Assembly: GCA_900491605.1 (NCBI GenBank)
Contig: UESW01004558.1
Span: 379,889-443,888, forward strand
From: Calamus simplicifolius
Taxonomy: Eukaryota; Streptophyta; Magnoliopsida; Arecales; Arecaceae
DNA length: 64,000 bases
Direction of reading: 5' to 3'
Shown here piece after piece: positions 12,882 to 25,434 of the stretch. Below the pieces are notes generated by a model, which was not told the origin of the DNA, did not search any database, and saw only the letters and a list, made by a program, of their open reading frames with translations. The stretch's first letter is position 1. Every line of letters starts with the position of its first letter. Position numbers and translations under genes: made by a program.

Positions 12882-13037
12882 TCCCCTTTTGGAAAAGTAC
12901 CATAACCGAGATGGCATGGCCCAGATGGCAGGAGTCGGCTTTATGCTAGTAAAAAAGAGTGCAGCGGAGCGACCACTAGAGGCAGGGAGAGGGAGAGGGA
13001 GACGGAGAGGCGGCACCACTCTCTCTCTCTCTCTCTT
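12850..13037 (+). promoter_or_regulatory. CT-repeat rich 5' leader/promoter of SPL
   Basis: Two CT runs (12850-12876 and 13018-13032) and a third short one near 13083 lie just downstream of the candidate TATA box. CT/GA tracts are common in plant core promoters and leaders and can bind GAGA-type (BPC) factors. On the opposite strand they create spurious RE-rich reading frames. Functional role is inferred. Confidence 0.4.
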
Positions 13038-13181
13038 TTTTTTTTTTGGACTCTGTTATAAAGGAACCCACCTCCTTTTCTTTCTCTCTCTCTTGGACTC
13101 TGTTTTAAAGGAACCCACCTCCTTGCTACCACCCAAAAAAACCCACCTCCCAGCTGGCCCCTCCTCTGTTTCCGCGAGTCC

Positions 13182-13196
13182 ATGGAGGGGCTGTAG
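13182..13196 (+). other. Four-codon upstream ORF (M-E-G-L-stop)
   Basis: An ATG in fair context (CCATGG) opens a four-codon frame ending in TAG 14 bp before the SPL start codon. If the leader begins near 12845, this uORF is on every transcript and its termination next to the main start could modulate translation. The frame is visible, but the effect is inference. Confidence 0.45.
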
Positions 13197-13210
13197 AGAG
13201 GGGTGGAGAA

Positions 13211-16200
13211 ATGGAGTCGGGATCGAGATCTCCTTCGGTCTCCGGGGCCGGCGGCCCTGGCGACTCCCTCCACGGGCTCAAGTTTGGGAAAAAGATCTAC
13301 TTTGAGGACGGTGGGGGCGGGAACTCCTCCTCCTCCTCCTCCAAGGCCCCGGCCCCGCCATCGGCGCCGCAACCACCGGCGGCGGCAAGGAAGGGTAAGG
13401 GGGCAGTGCAAGGGGGGCAGGGGCCACCCAGGTGCCAGGTGGAGGGGTGCAAGGCGGATCTGACGGGGGCTAAGGCCTACTACTGCCGGCACAAGGTGTG
13501 CGGAATGCATTCCAAGGCGCCCAAGGTCATCGTGGCAGGGCTCGAGCAGAGGTTCTGCCAGCAGTGCAGCAGGTGTGCTGGGATTCACCACTCTTATCTG
13601 TTGATTAATGTTGGACTCTTCGGTTTTGTTCCATTTTCGGGGCTCCATGGGGTTTGGGTGGCCTGGGAGGGGAAAAGTGTGGTCTTTTTCGATTTCTCTC
13701 CCTTTTGAACTAGTGTTGGAGGCTGACATTTGTCAAAGGTGTGATTTTTATTTTGATTTTGATTTCTGGGTGGAAGACCGTTGCATGTGTTCATGATTGT
13801 GACTGTTACTAGGAGATTGGTTTCCCTTGGTATTGGGCGGTTGGCTTTTCTTTCATTGGGTTGGGGATTTGTCATGGACTTAGTTTTGATGATAGAAACT
13901 CCTAGATTTTGCTTGGCATGGTTTTTTCTGCATCTGGTATTTTTTATGTTTCATTAAATAAAGACATTTATGTTTTATCTTTTTCTACTTATTTGATATT
14001 TTTATACCTTTTTCCTGGATGTTTGCTTGCCATTCATAGAGGCCTTCTTATTCATGTTCTTCCTTAAAATTTTTTTTTTCTTTCAAGTCATAGGTCTATC
14101 TTCTGTCTATTGGTTTGTTTTTCTTACTATTTGGTTAGCTGTTTAATTTTTTGGTTAGGTTTCTCTTCTTGATTTCGCGTCAAGGTTTTTACCGTTTATG
14201 GGGTTGGGGGTTCTGTATTAAAGTTGATTTATGGTTGTGTAGTAGGGATTATCTGGTGTGTTTGGCTGTCATTGAAGTAGGTAGGTATAGGATCAGCTTT
14301 CTATGTATGGGCTGTTTGCTGCGTTACTTTGTCTATGTATGCATTTCTAATAAATTCACAAGGTTAGCTTTCTGGTTGAAAAGTGGAGACACTTCCTCCA
14401 TTTTGGTTTGTTTAGTTGCCATGAAAGCCTGTATGATTGAATTTGTTTCTGCTGTTAATATTTGAGTTTTCAAGGTTTTGGTTGTTAGAACTGTTTTTTT
14501 CCCTTGATTTTTATTGTGGTATTCTGATGGCTGTAGTTATGCTCAGAGTTGCTTGATTTATGCTTGTTCCATTGGTTTTAAGTTCTTTCAATTTTCATAT
14601 TTTGCATTGGTGATTCTCGACTTAGAAAGTAGAGTTTGACCAGTCATTTTACATGTTTGATATATTCTTTTTATTTTTGATTTCATCCCTGGTTTATTTT
14701 AAATGGTTGTCTCACATGGATGCTTTAAGAGGCTTACTTGTAATGCCTTAATGGATTTTTCTACTCATATTTTCATTTGTTACTGTTGGAATCGCCAAGA
14801 AATAGGTGGTTGTCGTGCGACTTATGTTGAACTAGCGTTTTCTTCTGTCTGTATGACCCCAGGTGCTTTCTGTTTCTAAAATATCTGCTTGTTGCGTAAT
14901 CATTGTTTAATAAAGATGCTAAGGCAGATCAATGGGGAAGCTAGGAAGAATAAACTGAGGAAAGCTTGGGAGTTGAGAATTACCCTTTCAGTGAAGTTCA
15001 ATTCATGGTTTTGTGCAATGTTGTTGTTAGGAAACCTAGGATTAACTAGTTTGGATTCATGCTCTCTTACAAGTGATCATGAATGCGGATTTGAAGCTCA
15101 GGATGAGGCTTATCTACTGTGTTCAGATGGCTTTCAAATGGAGATGTTGCCATGAGATTTTTGGGATGGTACTATGCACAACCAACAAACTAAAAGGGAG
15201 GCTAAAGATGGCAAATGAACTTGCAAGCGATGGTGCATGACAATTTGTGAAACTCATAGAACGTTTATGCTTAGGTTATTATTTTTGACCATCAATTTCT
15301 GATGCAATTACAGAGATTTATTCTTCTCACATCAACTACCATTGTTCAGCATTTTATTTTTGGTCAGTTGGGTCCCTATTCTTCAGTATTTTTTATATAT
15401 ATTTCTTTTGAACATATATTCAAAAACAACTTGGCTTAATGCTTAGTGCCATGAAAATCAATCAAAATAAAATGAATAAAATGTTTAATGCTTAATTTGG
15501 CTTTGGCAACTACTAGACAGGTCCTTTGGAGAAATGAATAAAATCTATACATGGACTTTATTTACTTGGAGAAAGTGTGTAAAGTACCTTTTTAGGCAAT
15601 TTGGAGTATTTCAAAGGGAAAAGCTGAGGAAATTGAGGGCTTTTCTCTTAGTTCTAAAGCAAAAAAAAAAAAAAAAAATTGGTTGGCAATATTTAATAAT
15701 TTATTTGTGAAGTCCTGTCAACTATGATTTTTTTTCAGTGCTGCATTGACTTCTGAAGGCATTTTTGTGAAGATGGAAGAAGAACCAAGATTTTAAATAT
15801 AGAATTTTAGATATATTGGAAGTCTGTGTTGTGGTTGCAAGCCACATGGGATTCTGATTTAAATCACATTAGAGTTAACGATTATTGTGGTTGTGATTGG
15901 TTGCATGAGAAAATTGAATCTCCTGAACAGTTCATTTTAAGCCATAAGAATGCCCAAATAGCCAGGTCTGCTAGTAGTATACATTATGCTATCAACACTG
16001 ACATGATCTGGGAGCAGGTGTATGGTGGAGAGCATGCAATGGTGGGAGCATCAATAAAAGGAAGACTTTTAGAATGAGTCAAAAACAAAGCACCTAAAAT
16101 ATGCCCAAAGGATTATGACATGCTTGAAAGGTGAACAGGCTTAGACATGCATCACAATTTAGGACAAGAGAATGAAAAAGACTATTAAAAGGATATGAGT

Positions 16201-19200
16201 GATTAGGGTTAGATAGATTAGACAGATTATAATTCATTAGGAACCACGAATGCTTTTGCATCAGATATATATAAAATACTGATCCTTGTTGGATGCTTCT
16301 AGGGTTTAAAGATGGGTTCAGACACTTCCTCACTTAGCTTGAGATACATCCATGACACCTCCAAGGATAAGGGTGGGGCTTTATTTTCTTTTAAGTTTGA
16401 TGAATGTTGGCTTTTTAATGATGAATGTATGAATTTGGTCTTTGTGGTGTGGATGAAATTGTATGGAGTATGTATGATTTGTGGTCTATTGACTAAATGA
16501 AGGAGCTTGTGGATGTTAGTCCTATTGTGTAAAATATGTACTATATTGTTTGATATCCTACTATATGACATAAATTCTTTCATATCTGTAAAAGCATCTA
16601 TATTTATTCATTATTGTGTCCTTGCCATTTCATATCCTACTTCATCAAGATTGGTCATATTGGTGAGTCTGCATGAATCATTTTGGAATGTATATCCATG
16701 TCATAATTGTGAAGGGATACCCAAAGGAAATCATAGTCATAGGGAGTAGCAAACTTTAACCTACAGTGCTAACCAGACATGATCCAACTTTCGTTCAACC
16801 AGGTATGTGCAAACCTTTTGGTGGGCACTTTGCAGGTCATGTTATGTGTTACAGCCTAATGATGCTTTTCATCATGTTGATTTTGAGTAGCTTACTCTGA
16901 ATCAACTAGGTGCAAAAATGGGATTTATACACTTAAAAGGGTGAAGATGCTTGAAAACGATGTGAGAAAAGTAAAGCTGCCTCTAATGCTAGCACCCAAA
17001 GAGCAGGGGAGGATCAACTGATTGGAACTAAGGTTAGCATGGATTTGAACCAATACTCTCTTCATACATAGAAGTAAAAATGAGCACATGAATTTAGATG
17101 GAGTTTGACTTTGTGTATGAAATCATGCATTCAAGCATGGATTCATGGATGCGTGCTTGGCTATGAAGTTTCTAAGTTATAGTTAATGGGATGCCACGAA
17201 TGGATAACATGTTGAAATCCTTACGGAATTTTATAGAGAGGTGAAGAACAAGATCACATTGCCAAGTTATGGAGCAAATTTGATGTTTATGAAGGTGAGA
17301 ACTACCATTTCTGCTACCACTAACACATATCTTTGTTCTATGACCAAGATTTTAAGCTTCCCTTGCAATATCTGGTGCTTCTAAAAGTAAAAAAGCATTG
17401 GAGAAACATCCAATTGTTAGATGCCTGTTTGTAGTGTTCTAAAATTGTCTCAGGTGACAAGTCATTGCCAGTTATGAAAACCAATAACGTATGTTTTCTT
17501 CATGGAACTTATCTTGAATTTTATGGGAAGGACCCTGCTGTTCAGCCTTTCCTGAAGCAACATGGCATGCCTTACTTAAATTGTGGATGATGTACTAGAC
17601 AATTCTACAAACCTTTTTCAACATGTTAACTATTTAGTTTGCTAAGACAAATTATGTTGTGTGGGCATGTCTTTTGCTTTGGCCGAGCCTCAACGAACTT
17701 TACTGTGTACGACTTGCCATTCTTGCTGGAATGCTTGTATGGTTTTATTTTTGCTGGTTTGATGGATGGGTGAACCACTATCATACCACCTTTTAAGATA
17801 AGAACATGCTCAAGTCATGTCCCAAATTATGTGTCTACAGTAGCCTAAAAAACTTGACTCTCATAGACATGTGAAAGGCATTGTAAGGATTCTGTTTTGA
17901 TTTCAATAAAAAGTTTAGCATCTAAGCAGGTGCAAGAGACATGCTAATTGGGTTTTATACTTGGAAGCACTGATAACAAATATATTGAATGCATTCTTGT
18001 TTCTTTCTCTACCTAGGTATCAGTGTTAGATATTCATTTTTGCACATTTCATTGCAGATATGTGCAAAACTTTTACGAATCTTGCTATGCAGAATCTTGA
18101 TTTGTCAGAAAGAACCAAGAATTCCATAGATCAAAGCTCAGAGAACAGGATAGGTTCTTTTATTCTTTCTCGATCTCTTTCTTATTAAGTTGATAAGACA
18201 TGTATGCCAGCCATACGTATGATAATCAAATCCCGCAAATGGATGTGTCACCTTGACTTGACAATGCGGATCTATATCCTCATGGTTTGGTTGCATCAGA
18301 AAGGCATCTCCCTATGGTGGATCAGTTTTGTGATGTTTTGGCTTAATCCACAGAAATGTTTCGTAGTCTGTATTAGGTGAGTTCTCTATCAGACAGCCAT
18401 AAGACACACTGTTGTATAGCTCAAAATATTTTGCAGTGAACGTGGTTGAAGAAAATAAGATTAGCATAGCATAAATGAGTTTGTGGAGATGTGACTACAG
18501 TAAAACTTTGAAAGATAAGAGTTTGGAAGAAGATCTGTAGGAATTAAATCAATTGAGGACGTTGAGATGGATAACTGACTATGATGGTGTGGGGTAGAAA
18601 AAGATCAAAGAAATACTCCAATCCTTGTTAAAAGATCTCGGAAGTGGAAAGAACCAAAGGGAACATGGATGGGAGTCGTGAGAAACCCTAGGAGACATGA
18701 TGCATGTGGTCTGGAGGCAACCAGGTTTGATTGAATTATTTAATTAAGCAAACTTTTAGTTTCATTAGGTAAATGCAGGATTTGCTCAAGGTTTTTTATT
18801 CTTTATGTAAACGTGTGATGGGAGATAACAATTCACTTGAGATTTGAATAAAATCCAGGGGTCTCTCCTCTATGCTCCAAGGCGAAAACTCCAGGTTTTA
18901 CTTGCGCCTAGAATGTGATGACCATTCAATATGTCTTGGTTAACTTTAGCAATAACCTTGTTTATTGATTCCTAGGCATTTATTGGTAGTGATTACTTCT
19001 CCATCATTATCTTCTTTGCTGGTTGTTATTCTTTTCATTGTTTTCTAATAAAAGCTTCAAAATCCCTCTGCCAAAACCTGGATTTCTAAATTTCATCCTA
19101 GCCTTGTTAAAAAAATCCTTCTATTTCTTAATTTAATAATCAATTATTGGTCTGCATGACGATTCCTTTTATTTCAAATTAACACATGATAGTTACCAAC

Positions 19201-20600
19201 AAAATTTATGCCCCAGGTTATAAAATCAGCCCTTCAGAACTTCTCTATGATTTTGTTTATCGAAGCATTAATAATCTTTTGTTACCTACATTGGTCATAC
19301 CCAACTTTCTATGAAGTACAGCTAGTATGATTTTTTATAATGCGAGCCACAATTAGTTTGTAGGGAAACCTATGTTCAAGAGGGTACTAGAGTAAAAAAG
19401 ATTATGATCTGCCTAACAAATTTAACTTGGGCAAAAGTGCGGGTGTCAATTGACCATGCTGGCGGTTCATCAAGTCTCTGCGTGTGGAAGTCCCGGGAGC
19501 CACTAATAAAGACATTGAAATCAACAATTGTTTCTGCTGTGCTGTCTCTCTTCCTAATATGATGGATGGGAAGTTCCTTTGCTTATAATTAGTGTTAATT
19601 TCATGCTTACCGGTGATGATTATATCTGCCCACAATCGATCTCTTCCATTTGTTTCATCTTGTGATATGTTTGATCCAGTGCGTCCCATTTTCCAGCCAT
19701 GGTTACAAGCAAGCAATGTTTTATTACCAACTTCCATGATTGCTTAACATCTTGAATAACACATGCACAGATTCCACCAGTTACCTGAATTTGATCAAGG
19801 AAAACGCAGTTGCCGCAGACGACTGGCAGGGCACAATGAGCGTCGAAGGAAGCCACCTGCTGGGCATCTATCGTCACGCTATGGTCGCCTGGCCACCGCT
19901 TTCCATGGTCAGAATTTTTTTTTTGTTTTTTTTATCTGTAGTCCAATTATTTCATCCAAGAGATCATGATTTCATGCAACTGGATACTGTGGCAGAAGAT
20001 CCTGGCAGATTCGGAAGCTTTCTTATGGACTTCAGTTATCCCCGGCTTCCAAGTGCTGCAAGAGATGTCTGGCCGACTGTTAGGGCTGGTGATCTGGTGG
20101 CTGGTAACCAATGGCAGGGGGGCTTAAACCCTCCAAGTAGTGCAGTTATGGTGCAGGGGCCTCAGCAATACTTGCAGAACTCTGCAGGAGGGGGCCTCTT
20201 CTCCACACCAGAGGTTCCACCAGGAGAATGTCTCTCGGGAGTCTCCCCTGACTCCAGCTGTGCTCTCTCTCTTCTGTCAACTCAGCCATGGGGTAGTAAC
20301 ACTACCAGAAACCGAGCTCCAACGATCCCGGCAAGTAGCAGCTATGAAGGCGTCCCAACATCTCAGTCCGTTGTTGCAAACGATTTCATGACTAGTCCTT
20401 GGGGTCTTAGAGGTCATGCAGGCAGGAGCAGTTCGCATGAAATCCAGCATGAGATGGGACTGGGACTGGTCACGGAGGCTGGTGGTAGTCAGTTCTCCGG
20501 TGAACTTGAGTTAGCTCTCCAGGGAAATGGGCAATGCCTGGACCATGGCTCAGATAGGACATACGACCATTCGGGTCATGTGATGCACTGGTCTCTGTAG
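13211..20600 (+). CDS. SPL14-like: SPL14/17-like SBP-box transcription factor
   Basis: Nuclear DNA-binding protein that binds GTAC-core promoter motifs. In grasses the SPL14/17 group controls branching and panicle form, and in Arabidopsis SPL9/15 control phase change. I read three exons: 13211-13572, 19771-19907 and 19996-20600 (367 residues). Both introns start with GT and end with AG. The N terminus has LHGLKFGKKIYFED (20-33), a hallmark of the SPL9/14 group, then Ser- and Pro-rich linkers. The SBP domain is about 73-150: zinc site 1 is C75, C80, C97, H100; zinc site 2 is C116, C119, H123, C135. The basic nuclear localisation signal is KRSCRRRLAGHNERRRK. The family intron falls inside R121. 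Exon 3 carries DFSYPRLPS, CALSLLSTQPW (the miR156 site), SGELELALQGNG and the MHWSL end. RFHQLPEF replaces the usual RFHLLPEF, a mild substitution. I see no disruption. The start is the first in-frame ATG. The exact paralogue (14 or 17) is uncertain. Confidence 0.93.
13573..19770 (+). other. Intron 1 of the SPL gene (6.2 kb)
   Basis: Donor AG|GTGTGC after the codon for S120, acceptor GCACAG before ATTCCACC. The interior is T-rich at the 5' end (13600-14750), as is usual for plant introns, and has an A-run at 15660-15678. I find no transposon ends, no coding domain and no second gene in it. The frames at 14151-14465 and 15826-16077 have no recognisable content. The length is large for this gene group, where the first intron is usually much shorter. 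Confidence 0.85.
19908..19995 (+). other. Intron 2 of the SPL gene (88 bp)
   Basis: GTCAGA donor and GTGGCAG acceptor. Removing it joins the AFH end of exon 2 to EDPGRFGSFLMDFSYP in frame, as in other SPL14-type proteins. Reading straight through changes frame, which supports the intron. Confidence 0.88.
20260..20279 (+). promoter_or_regulatory. miR156/157 target site in SPL exon 3
   Basis: GTGCTCTCTCTCTTCTGTCA, within the codons for CALSLLS. It is complementary to miR156 along its length apart from the usual single central mismatch, and matches the canonical site of the SPL family. Transcripts should be cleaved or translationally repressed by miR156 in the juvenile phase. Confidence 0.95.
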
Positions 20601-20951
20601 ACCATTTGGTCCGTTCCGTGCTGCAGTCATGGATCTTCTGACGTCTTTTGTTGTCTTCAATGCTTGAGATTTCGACGACGTTACTAAATCTCTCTGTTCT
20701 AGTTGTGTTAAGATATGAACCCATCCAATGCTATGTTTTGAACCGTAAATATTTATTAGAAGCGCCAGCATATTGAAAATGACTTTAATTAATTTCTGGA
20801 AACTTTGTGGTGCTAATGTTTTCAGAAGGATGATGATATGGTTGATGCCGCAATTTTATTTTCATGATTAGCTTTTCCATGGGTCGTTTATCAGCCATTG
20901 CTAAATAGAGAAACAGAGTTCTTGATTAAAAGAAGAATTCTTGGTTTATTT
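20601..20951 (+). other. 3' UTR and downstream flank of SPL
   Basis: Non-coding AT-rich sequence between the SPL stop and the Tat LTR. It contains degenerate AATAAA-like words (GTAAATATTTATT near 20747) but no strong poly(A) signal that I would commit to. Confidence 0.5.
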
Positions 20952-21923
20952 TGTGATGAGGGTAAAATTGTCATTGCATTATTGATCGTTCATTGGCGAT
21001 TGGGTCATATCCAATCCAAATACCTGCTAACTAGTTGACATAACATCTTAGCAATGAAGCAAGTCATCTAACAAAGTGGGGTTTTCGACAATTCGAACCA
21101 TCATTTCGGCCATCGAGTCGAGTTATTTCTCGGTAACTCGAGCTATTCTCATATTTGATCATCGAGCCGAGCCATTTCGGTAACTCGAGCTATCCTCATA
21201 CTTCGGTCATGAACCGAGCCATTCCTCGGCGATCCGAGATATCTTCATGCCTTGGCCATTCGAGCGATCCATTCTATTCCTCGAAAATCAGGTTATTCCT
21301 TATTTAGGCCAAACACGGCATTTAAAATACCTCTGCGGAATTCGGCGCAGGAGAGTTCGAATCCACTATAGCTGAATAAGATTTCAGGCGGTGAATCATG
21401 CCCAGAAGTGGCCTAGGACCTGCAAGAGTGGCCTAGGTCTGTGTGATCATTGAATCTCAAGGCATCAACCAGCTCTCCCAGCGTCGATCCTCTAACTGAA
21501 AGATACGGACCCTACTGACTTCATAACAAACTTGATTCGAATCCTAATAGTTTTCAGACCCGTCCAGGGCACGTTCAAGGAATCAGGTGATCACCTATAA
21601 ATACCACAGCACTCCAACCTCTCAGGTACGCGCGCAAACTCTAAGGCAACCCTTACGCATTCATTTATTCACTGAATCTCATACTCCATTAGAGCTCTCA
21701 CAAGATCCCTGAGGAACACTTTCTCTGTGAAGAGTCTTCTCCTCACATCTGCTTGCTGTGAATCTCCACTAACTTGGCGTCGGAGGGTCCTTCGTAGAGG
21801 CAATCCCCATGACACCCTCTGCGTGCGGACTGTCTTGCAGGTTTCACCCCGAGGCGACGAGATCGGCGTCCGAATCAGGAGCCGGAAGCGCACCCGAGTC
21901 AGAGAACGGATTTCGCGGCAACA
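20952..21923 (+). repeat. 5' LTR of Tat family-1 element
   Basis: Begins TGTGATGAGGG and ends GGCAACA, followed by a TTGGCGC primer-binding region at 21925. It carries short internal repeats of the type CGAGCCGAGCCATT with GGTAACTCGAGCTAT (21110-21260). It shares its overall plan and patches of sequence (GTCGATCCTCT-AA-GA, AACAAACTTGATTCGAATC, AATCAGGTGA-CA) with the LTRs at 3305 and 61739. It differs in most other places, so it belongs to a related but distinct family. Confidence 0.8.
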
Positions 21924-21924
21924 G

Positions 21925-21942
21925 ATTGGCGCTAGAGGAAGG
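21925..21942 (+). other. Primer-binding site region of Tat element
   Basis: Sequence ATTGGCGCTAGAGG directly after the LTR end. The ATTGGCGC start is usual for plant Gypsy elements of this group. Confidence 0.55.
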
Positions 21943-22006
21943 ACCTCAAGTCCCATAAACTTGTGATACAGGAGACAAGACTCAAAACAAGAGCAAAGCA
22001 TCCTCT

Positions 22007-23490
22007 AATGGCCAATCGGAAGAGAGCTACATCTGAAGCTCAAGACCAGGCCGCCTCTCAAAGGCCTGATCCAATTAGCGGTGCGGCACCTCCACTACCA
22101 CGCCAGCTGAAATTCCTTCGCCGTGGCAACGGCGGTAACCTGGACCAGTTTGCCACTCTGGTTCACAGGTCCAAGCATTGACCCAGTTGGTCCAGGGGTT
22201 TCAGGCGATCCCTGGAACGGCTATCCCTGCCTCTCAACCTCATAAGGAGGCGCCGCCCCTGCCTCGCCAGCGATCTCTTCTTCCGATCCGCCTGGGGTGG
22301 CGTATCGGTCATCGGCCTGCAAGGGCCAAGCCGGCGCCGCAGCGAGCTGGAGGGAAGAGCCCACTCAGATCCAGGGGGTTCGATCCCTCTCCTCGGTGTC
22401 CTCCAGGATTCGACACCACTACCATCTTCTCCTCGCCCGCTACCATCTTCTCCTCGCCCGGTCCCTCATACCACTCTGGATGAAGGGATCAGATAGTAGA
22501 TGCAGGAGATGTGGCAAGAATGGCGACGGGAGTTGGATGCCGCCAGGCAAGCTCCTCCATCCCAGCCGAAAGTGGAGCAGGGCATCCCCTTCTCTGAGAG
22601 GATCACGAGGGAAGTGATTCCCCCTCATGTCAAGCTCCCTACCATCGAGCAATATCATGGATCCACCATCCCGACGACCACCTCAGCAGCTTCAGATCCA
22701 TCATGATGTTCCACGGGGCATCAGATGCGATCATGTGTAAGCCTTCCCCTCCACTTTAAGGGGATTTGCCCGAACCTGGTTCAATAGCCTAAAACTAGGT
22801 TCCATTGATTCTTTTGACGAGCTGAGCAGTCTGCTCGTTAGCCAGTTCGTCAACAGCCATCGCCAGTGACGGAGATCCAACTCCCTCTCCGAGATCAAGT
22901 AAAGAGAGGGGGAGTCGCTGAAGAGTTACCTCGGCCGCTTCAACACGGCCCTCCTAAAAGTCGACCATCTCAACCATAAGGTGGCCATGTCCGTCCTGGC
23001 CGGAGGAGTGTCCAAGAGGGAGACTTTTACCTAGCTCTGGAGGTTAATTACCCAAAGAGCCTCTTGGACATGATGTCCCTGGTGGACAAGTACGCCAGGA
23101 TGGAAGAATCGAGGAGGTCTGCTCGGGCCGAGCAGCTGAAGAAGAAAGAGGCAAAAGGCTCGGACAAGCAGTGAGCCCACCACCACACTAGCCTGCCTCG
23201 CCACCGCAAAGCTCCTCCGCCACTGCCTCAAGACCGAACTCGGAGTTCGATCCGAAGGTTTGACCGCTATACTCCCTTTACCGTGCCAAGAGCGCAGATC
23301 CTAATGGAGATCGAGCGTCAGCTTCCTCGACCCCCTCTCTTAGAGGCAACAGAGCGTGGAGGGACCCGGCCAAGTACTGCCGCTTTCATCGGGACTACGG
23401 GCACGATACCGAGGACTGTTGGCAGCTCAAAAACGGGATCGAGCAATTGATCCGGCGAGGTAGACTGAACCGGTTCAGGGGCCCCCCCTG
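22007..23490 (+). pseudogene. Broken gag of Tat element
   Basis: The frame starts at MANRKRATSEAQDQ and then shifts several times. Recognisable pieces are PFSERITREVIPPHVKLPTI (about 22590-22650), the gag core with RGFARTWFNSL and FDELSSLLVSQFVN (22750-22850), SLKSYLGRFN (22915-22945), and a zinc-knuckle-free C-terminal piece with CRFHRDYGHDTEDCWQLK (23380-23430). Stops and indels separate these pieces, so no full gag can be made. In the intact family, gag forms the virus-like particle that packages the RNA. Confidence 0.7.
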
Positions 23491-23570
23491 AGCCGATTAA
23501 TGAAGAGAATCGCCAATCTGAACCTCGCCAACTCCCACAGCCAAATCCTCCAGTTATCAACAACATCAAT

Positions 23571-25434
23571 GTGATAACGGCGGCCGGATCCCCATCTTCT
23601 TGGTCAGGCGAGGAGGGGAACCCACTGAAGAAAGCTCGGGTCGATGAGCTCACCTTCTCTGATGAAGACCTTGGGGAGGTACAGTACCCCTATGATGATG
23701 CTCTAGTTGTATCTTTAAATATGAACAATTATGATGTACACCGGATTTTGATTGATAGTGGAAGTTCTGTTAACGTTCTTTATTTTGATGTCTTTGTGAG
23801 GTTAAAATTCCGGGTAGAAAGCTGCCGCCCGGTGGAGTCCACCCTGGTGGGCTTCACAGGTGACTCCATAATCCCTGAAGGAGTCATCACTCTGTCAGTC
23901 CGAGCCGGCATCTAGCCCCGTCTGGCTACCATGTTCATGGATTTCCTCGTAACCAAGCTCAGATCTCCCTACAATGCCATCCTCGGTAGACCGGGGCAAA
24001 TCTCTCTCAAAGCCATCATTTCAATTCCCCATCTCTCCATGAAATTCTCCACTGAATGGGGAGTGAGGGTTGTTCGAGGAAGTCAGATCATAGCTCGGCA
24101 TTGCTTTGTTGCCGACCTCCAATCCAGAAAGCCCGAGGTGGATGGGCCGGATCCTCGAGAAGATTTCGCCGAGCAACGAGGAGAGCCCGCCGAAGAACTG
24201 GAGGAGGTACCACTTGACGAGGCTCGGCCCGATCGAACTATAAAGGTCGGATCACAACTAGAAGGAAAGCTTCGACAAGAATTGATTGAGTTCCTTCGGA
24301 GGAATGCCGATGTCATCGCCTGGTCTGCATCAGATATGCTTGGAATCAGCCCAGACGTCCTGGTCGACCGCCTCAGCATGGACGAAACATTCAGGCCCAT
24401 TAAGTATAAGAAGAGGAGCTTCGCCCCAGAGCGCCAAAAGGCCATTGAAGAAGAGGTGGATAAGCTCATCAAAGCCAAGTTTATCCGGGAGGTTAGTTAC
24501 CCCGACTGGCTGGCAAACGTGGTCATGGTGAAGAAGTCGAATGACAAATGGAGGATCTGCATCAACTTCACTTACCTCAATAAGGCCTGCCCAAAAGATA
24601 GCTTCCCTCTTCCGCAGATTGACCTGCTCGTAGATTCGACTTCAGGCCATCAAATGCTAACTTTTATGGATGCCTATTCGGGCTACAACCAGATCTGAAT
24701 GGCGCCCGAAGACGAGGAGAAAACTGCCTTCATCACCGACCGTGGTATTTATTGCTACTGAGTTATGCCCTTTGGTTTGAAAAATGCAGGTGCCACCTAC
24801 TAAAGGCTAGTCAACAAAGTCTTTAAGGAGCAAATCGGTCGGAACATGGAGGTGTATGTTGATGATATGCTGGTAAAAAGTAAGGAGGCATCCCAGCACA
24901 TCGAGGACCTTGTAGAGAGCTTCGCTACACTTCAAAAATACTAGATGAAGCTCAATCCCACCAAATGTGCCTTCGGAGTCAACTTTGGAAAATTCATCGG
25001 CTTCATGGTTTCAAAGCGAGGCATCGAAGCAAACCCTCAGAAAATCCAAGCCATGCAACAAATGGCTCCGCCAGGGTCAGTCAAGGATGTGCAGCGCCTC
25101 ACCGGAAGGGTAGCAGCCCTTAGCCACTTCATTGCTCGATCGGCCGAGAAATGCCTTCCCTTTTTCAAAGTGCTTCGGTCGGCCAAAAACTTTCAGTGAA
25201 CCCCAGATTGCCAAAAGTCCTTCGAAGACCTCAAGAAATACCTCGGCTCGCCACCTCTCCTCAGCAGCCCGAAGCCAGGGAAAGTGCTGAATCTCTACGT
25301 GGCGATCTCTGAAGGCGCTGTGGGCTCGGTGCTAATCCGAGAGGAGAACAGAGTCCAAAGACCTATCTATTATGTCAGCAAACTACTCAAAGATGCTGAA
25401 ACGAGGTACACTCGGGTTGAGAAAATGATCATAG
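23571..25434 (+). pseudogene. Broken protease-RT-RNase H of Tat element
   Basis: The aspartic protease motif IDSGSSVNVLY is at about 23751-23783. RT follows from about 24340, with the substrate-binding motif FMDAYSGYNQI (24664-24696) and the active site YVDDMLVKS (24854-24880). A stop follows FMDAYSGYNQI directly, more stops lie at about 24760, 24800 and 24942, and an earlier stop follows the protease (23913). The RNase H domain starts near 25290 (LYVAISEGAVGSVL) and is cut at 25434 by the Copia LTR. Catalytic RT aspartates are present, so inactivation came from stops and insertion. Confidence 0.8.

Larger units (their letters stand above)
20952..25434 (+). mobile_element. Tat-lineage Ty3/Gypsy element (family 1), 5' half
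   Basis: Contains a 5' LTR, a primer-binding-site region, a broken gag, protease and reverse transcriptase. It stops inside the RNase H region, where a Copia element is inserted at 25435. The RT region has YVDDMLVKS and IGFMVSKRGIEANP, and the RNase H start has RPIYYVSKLLKDAETRY. These are typical of the Tat/Retand/Ogre branch. The integrase is not seen on the far side of the inserted elements, so the rest is missing or replaced (see the junction at 45478). Confidence 0.85.

Noticed and set aside
12777..13729. Long minus-strand reading frames (up to 262 codons) opposite SPL exon 1
   Set aside because: They are shadows of the GC-rich SPL exon and of CT repeats, giving low-complexity RE-rich protein without any domain.
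24083..24478. 131-codon minus-strand frame opposite the Tat RT
   Set aside because: Shadow of the RT reading frame. The plus strand carries the conserved RT motifs.
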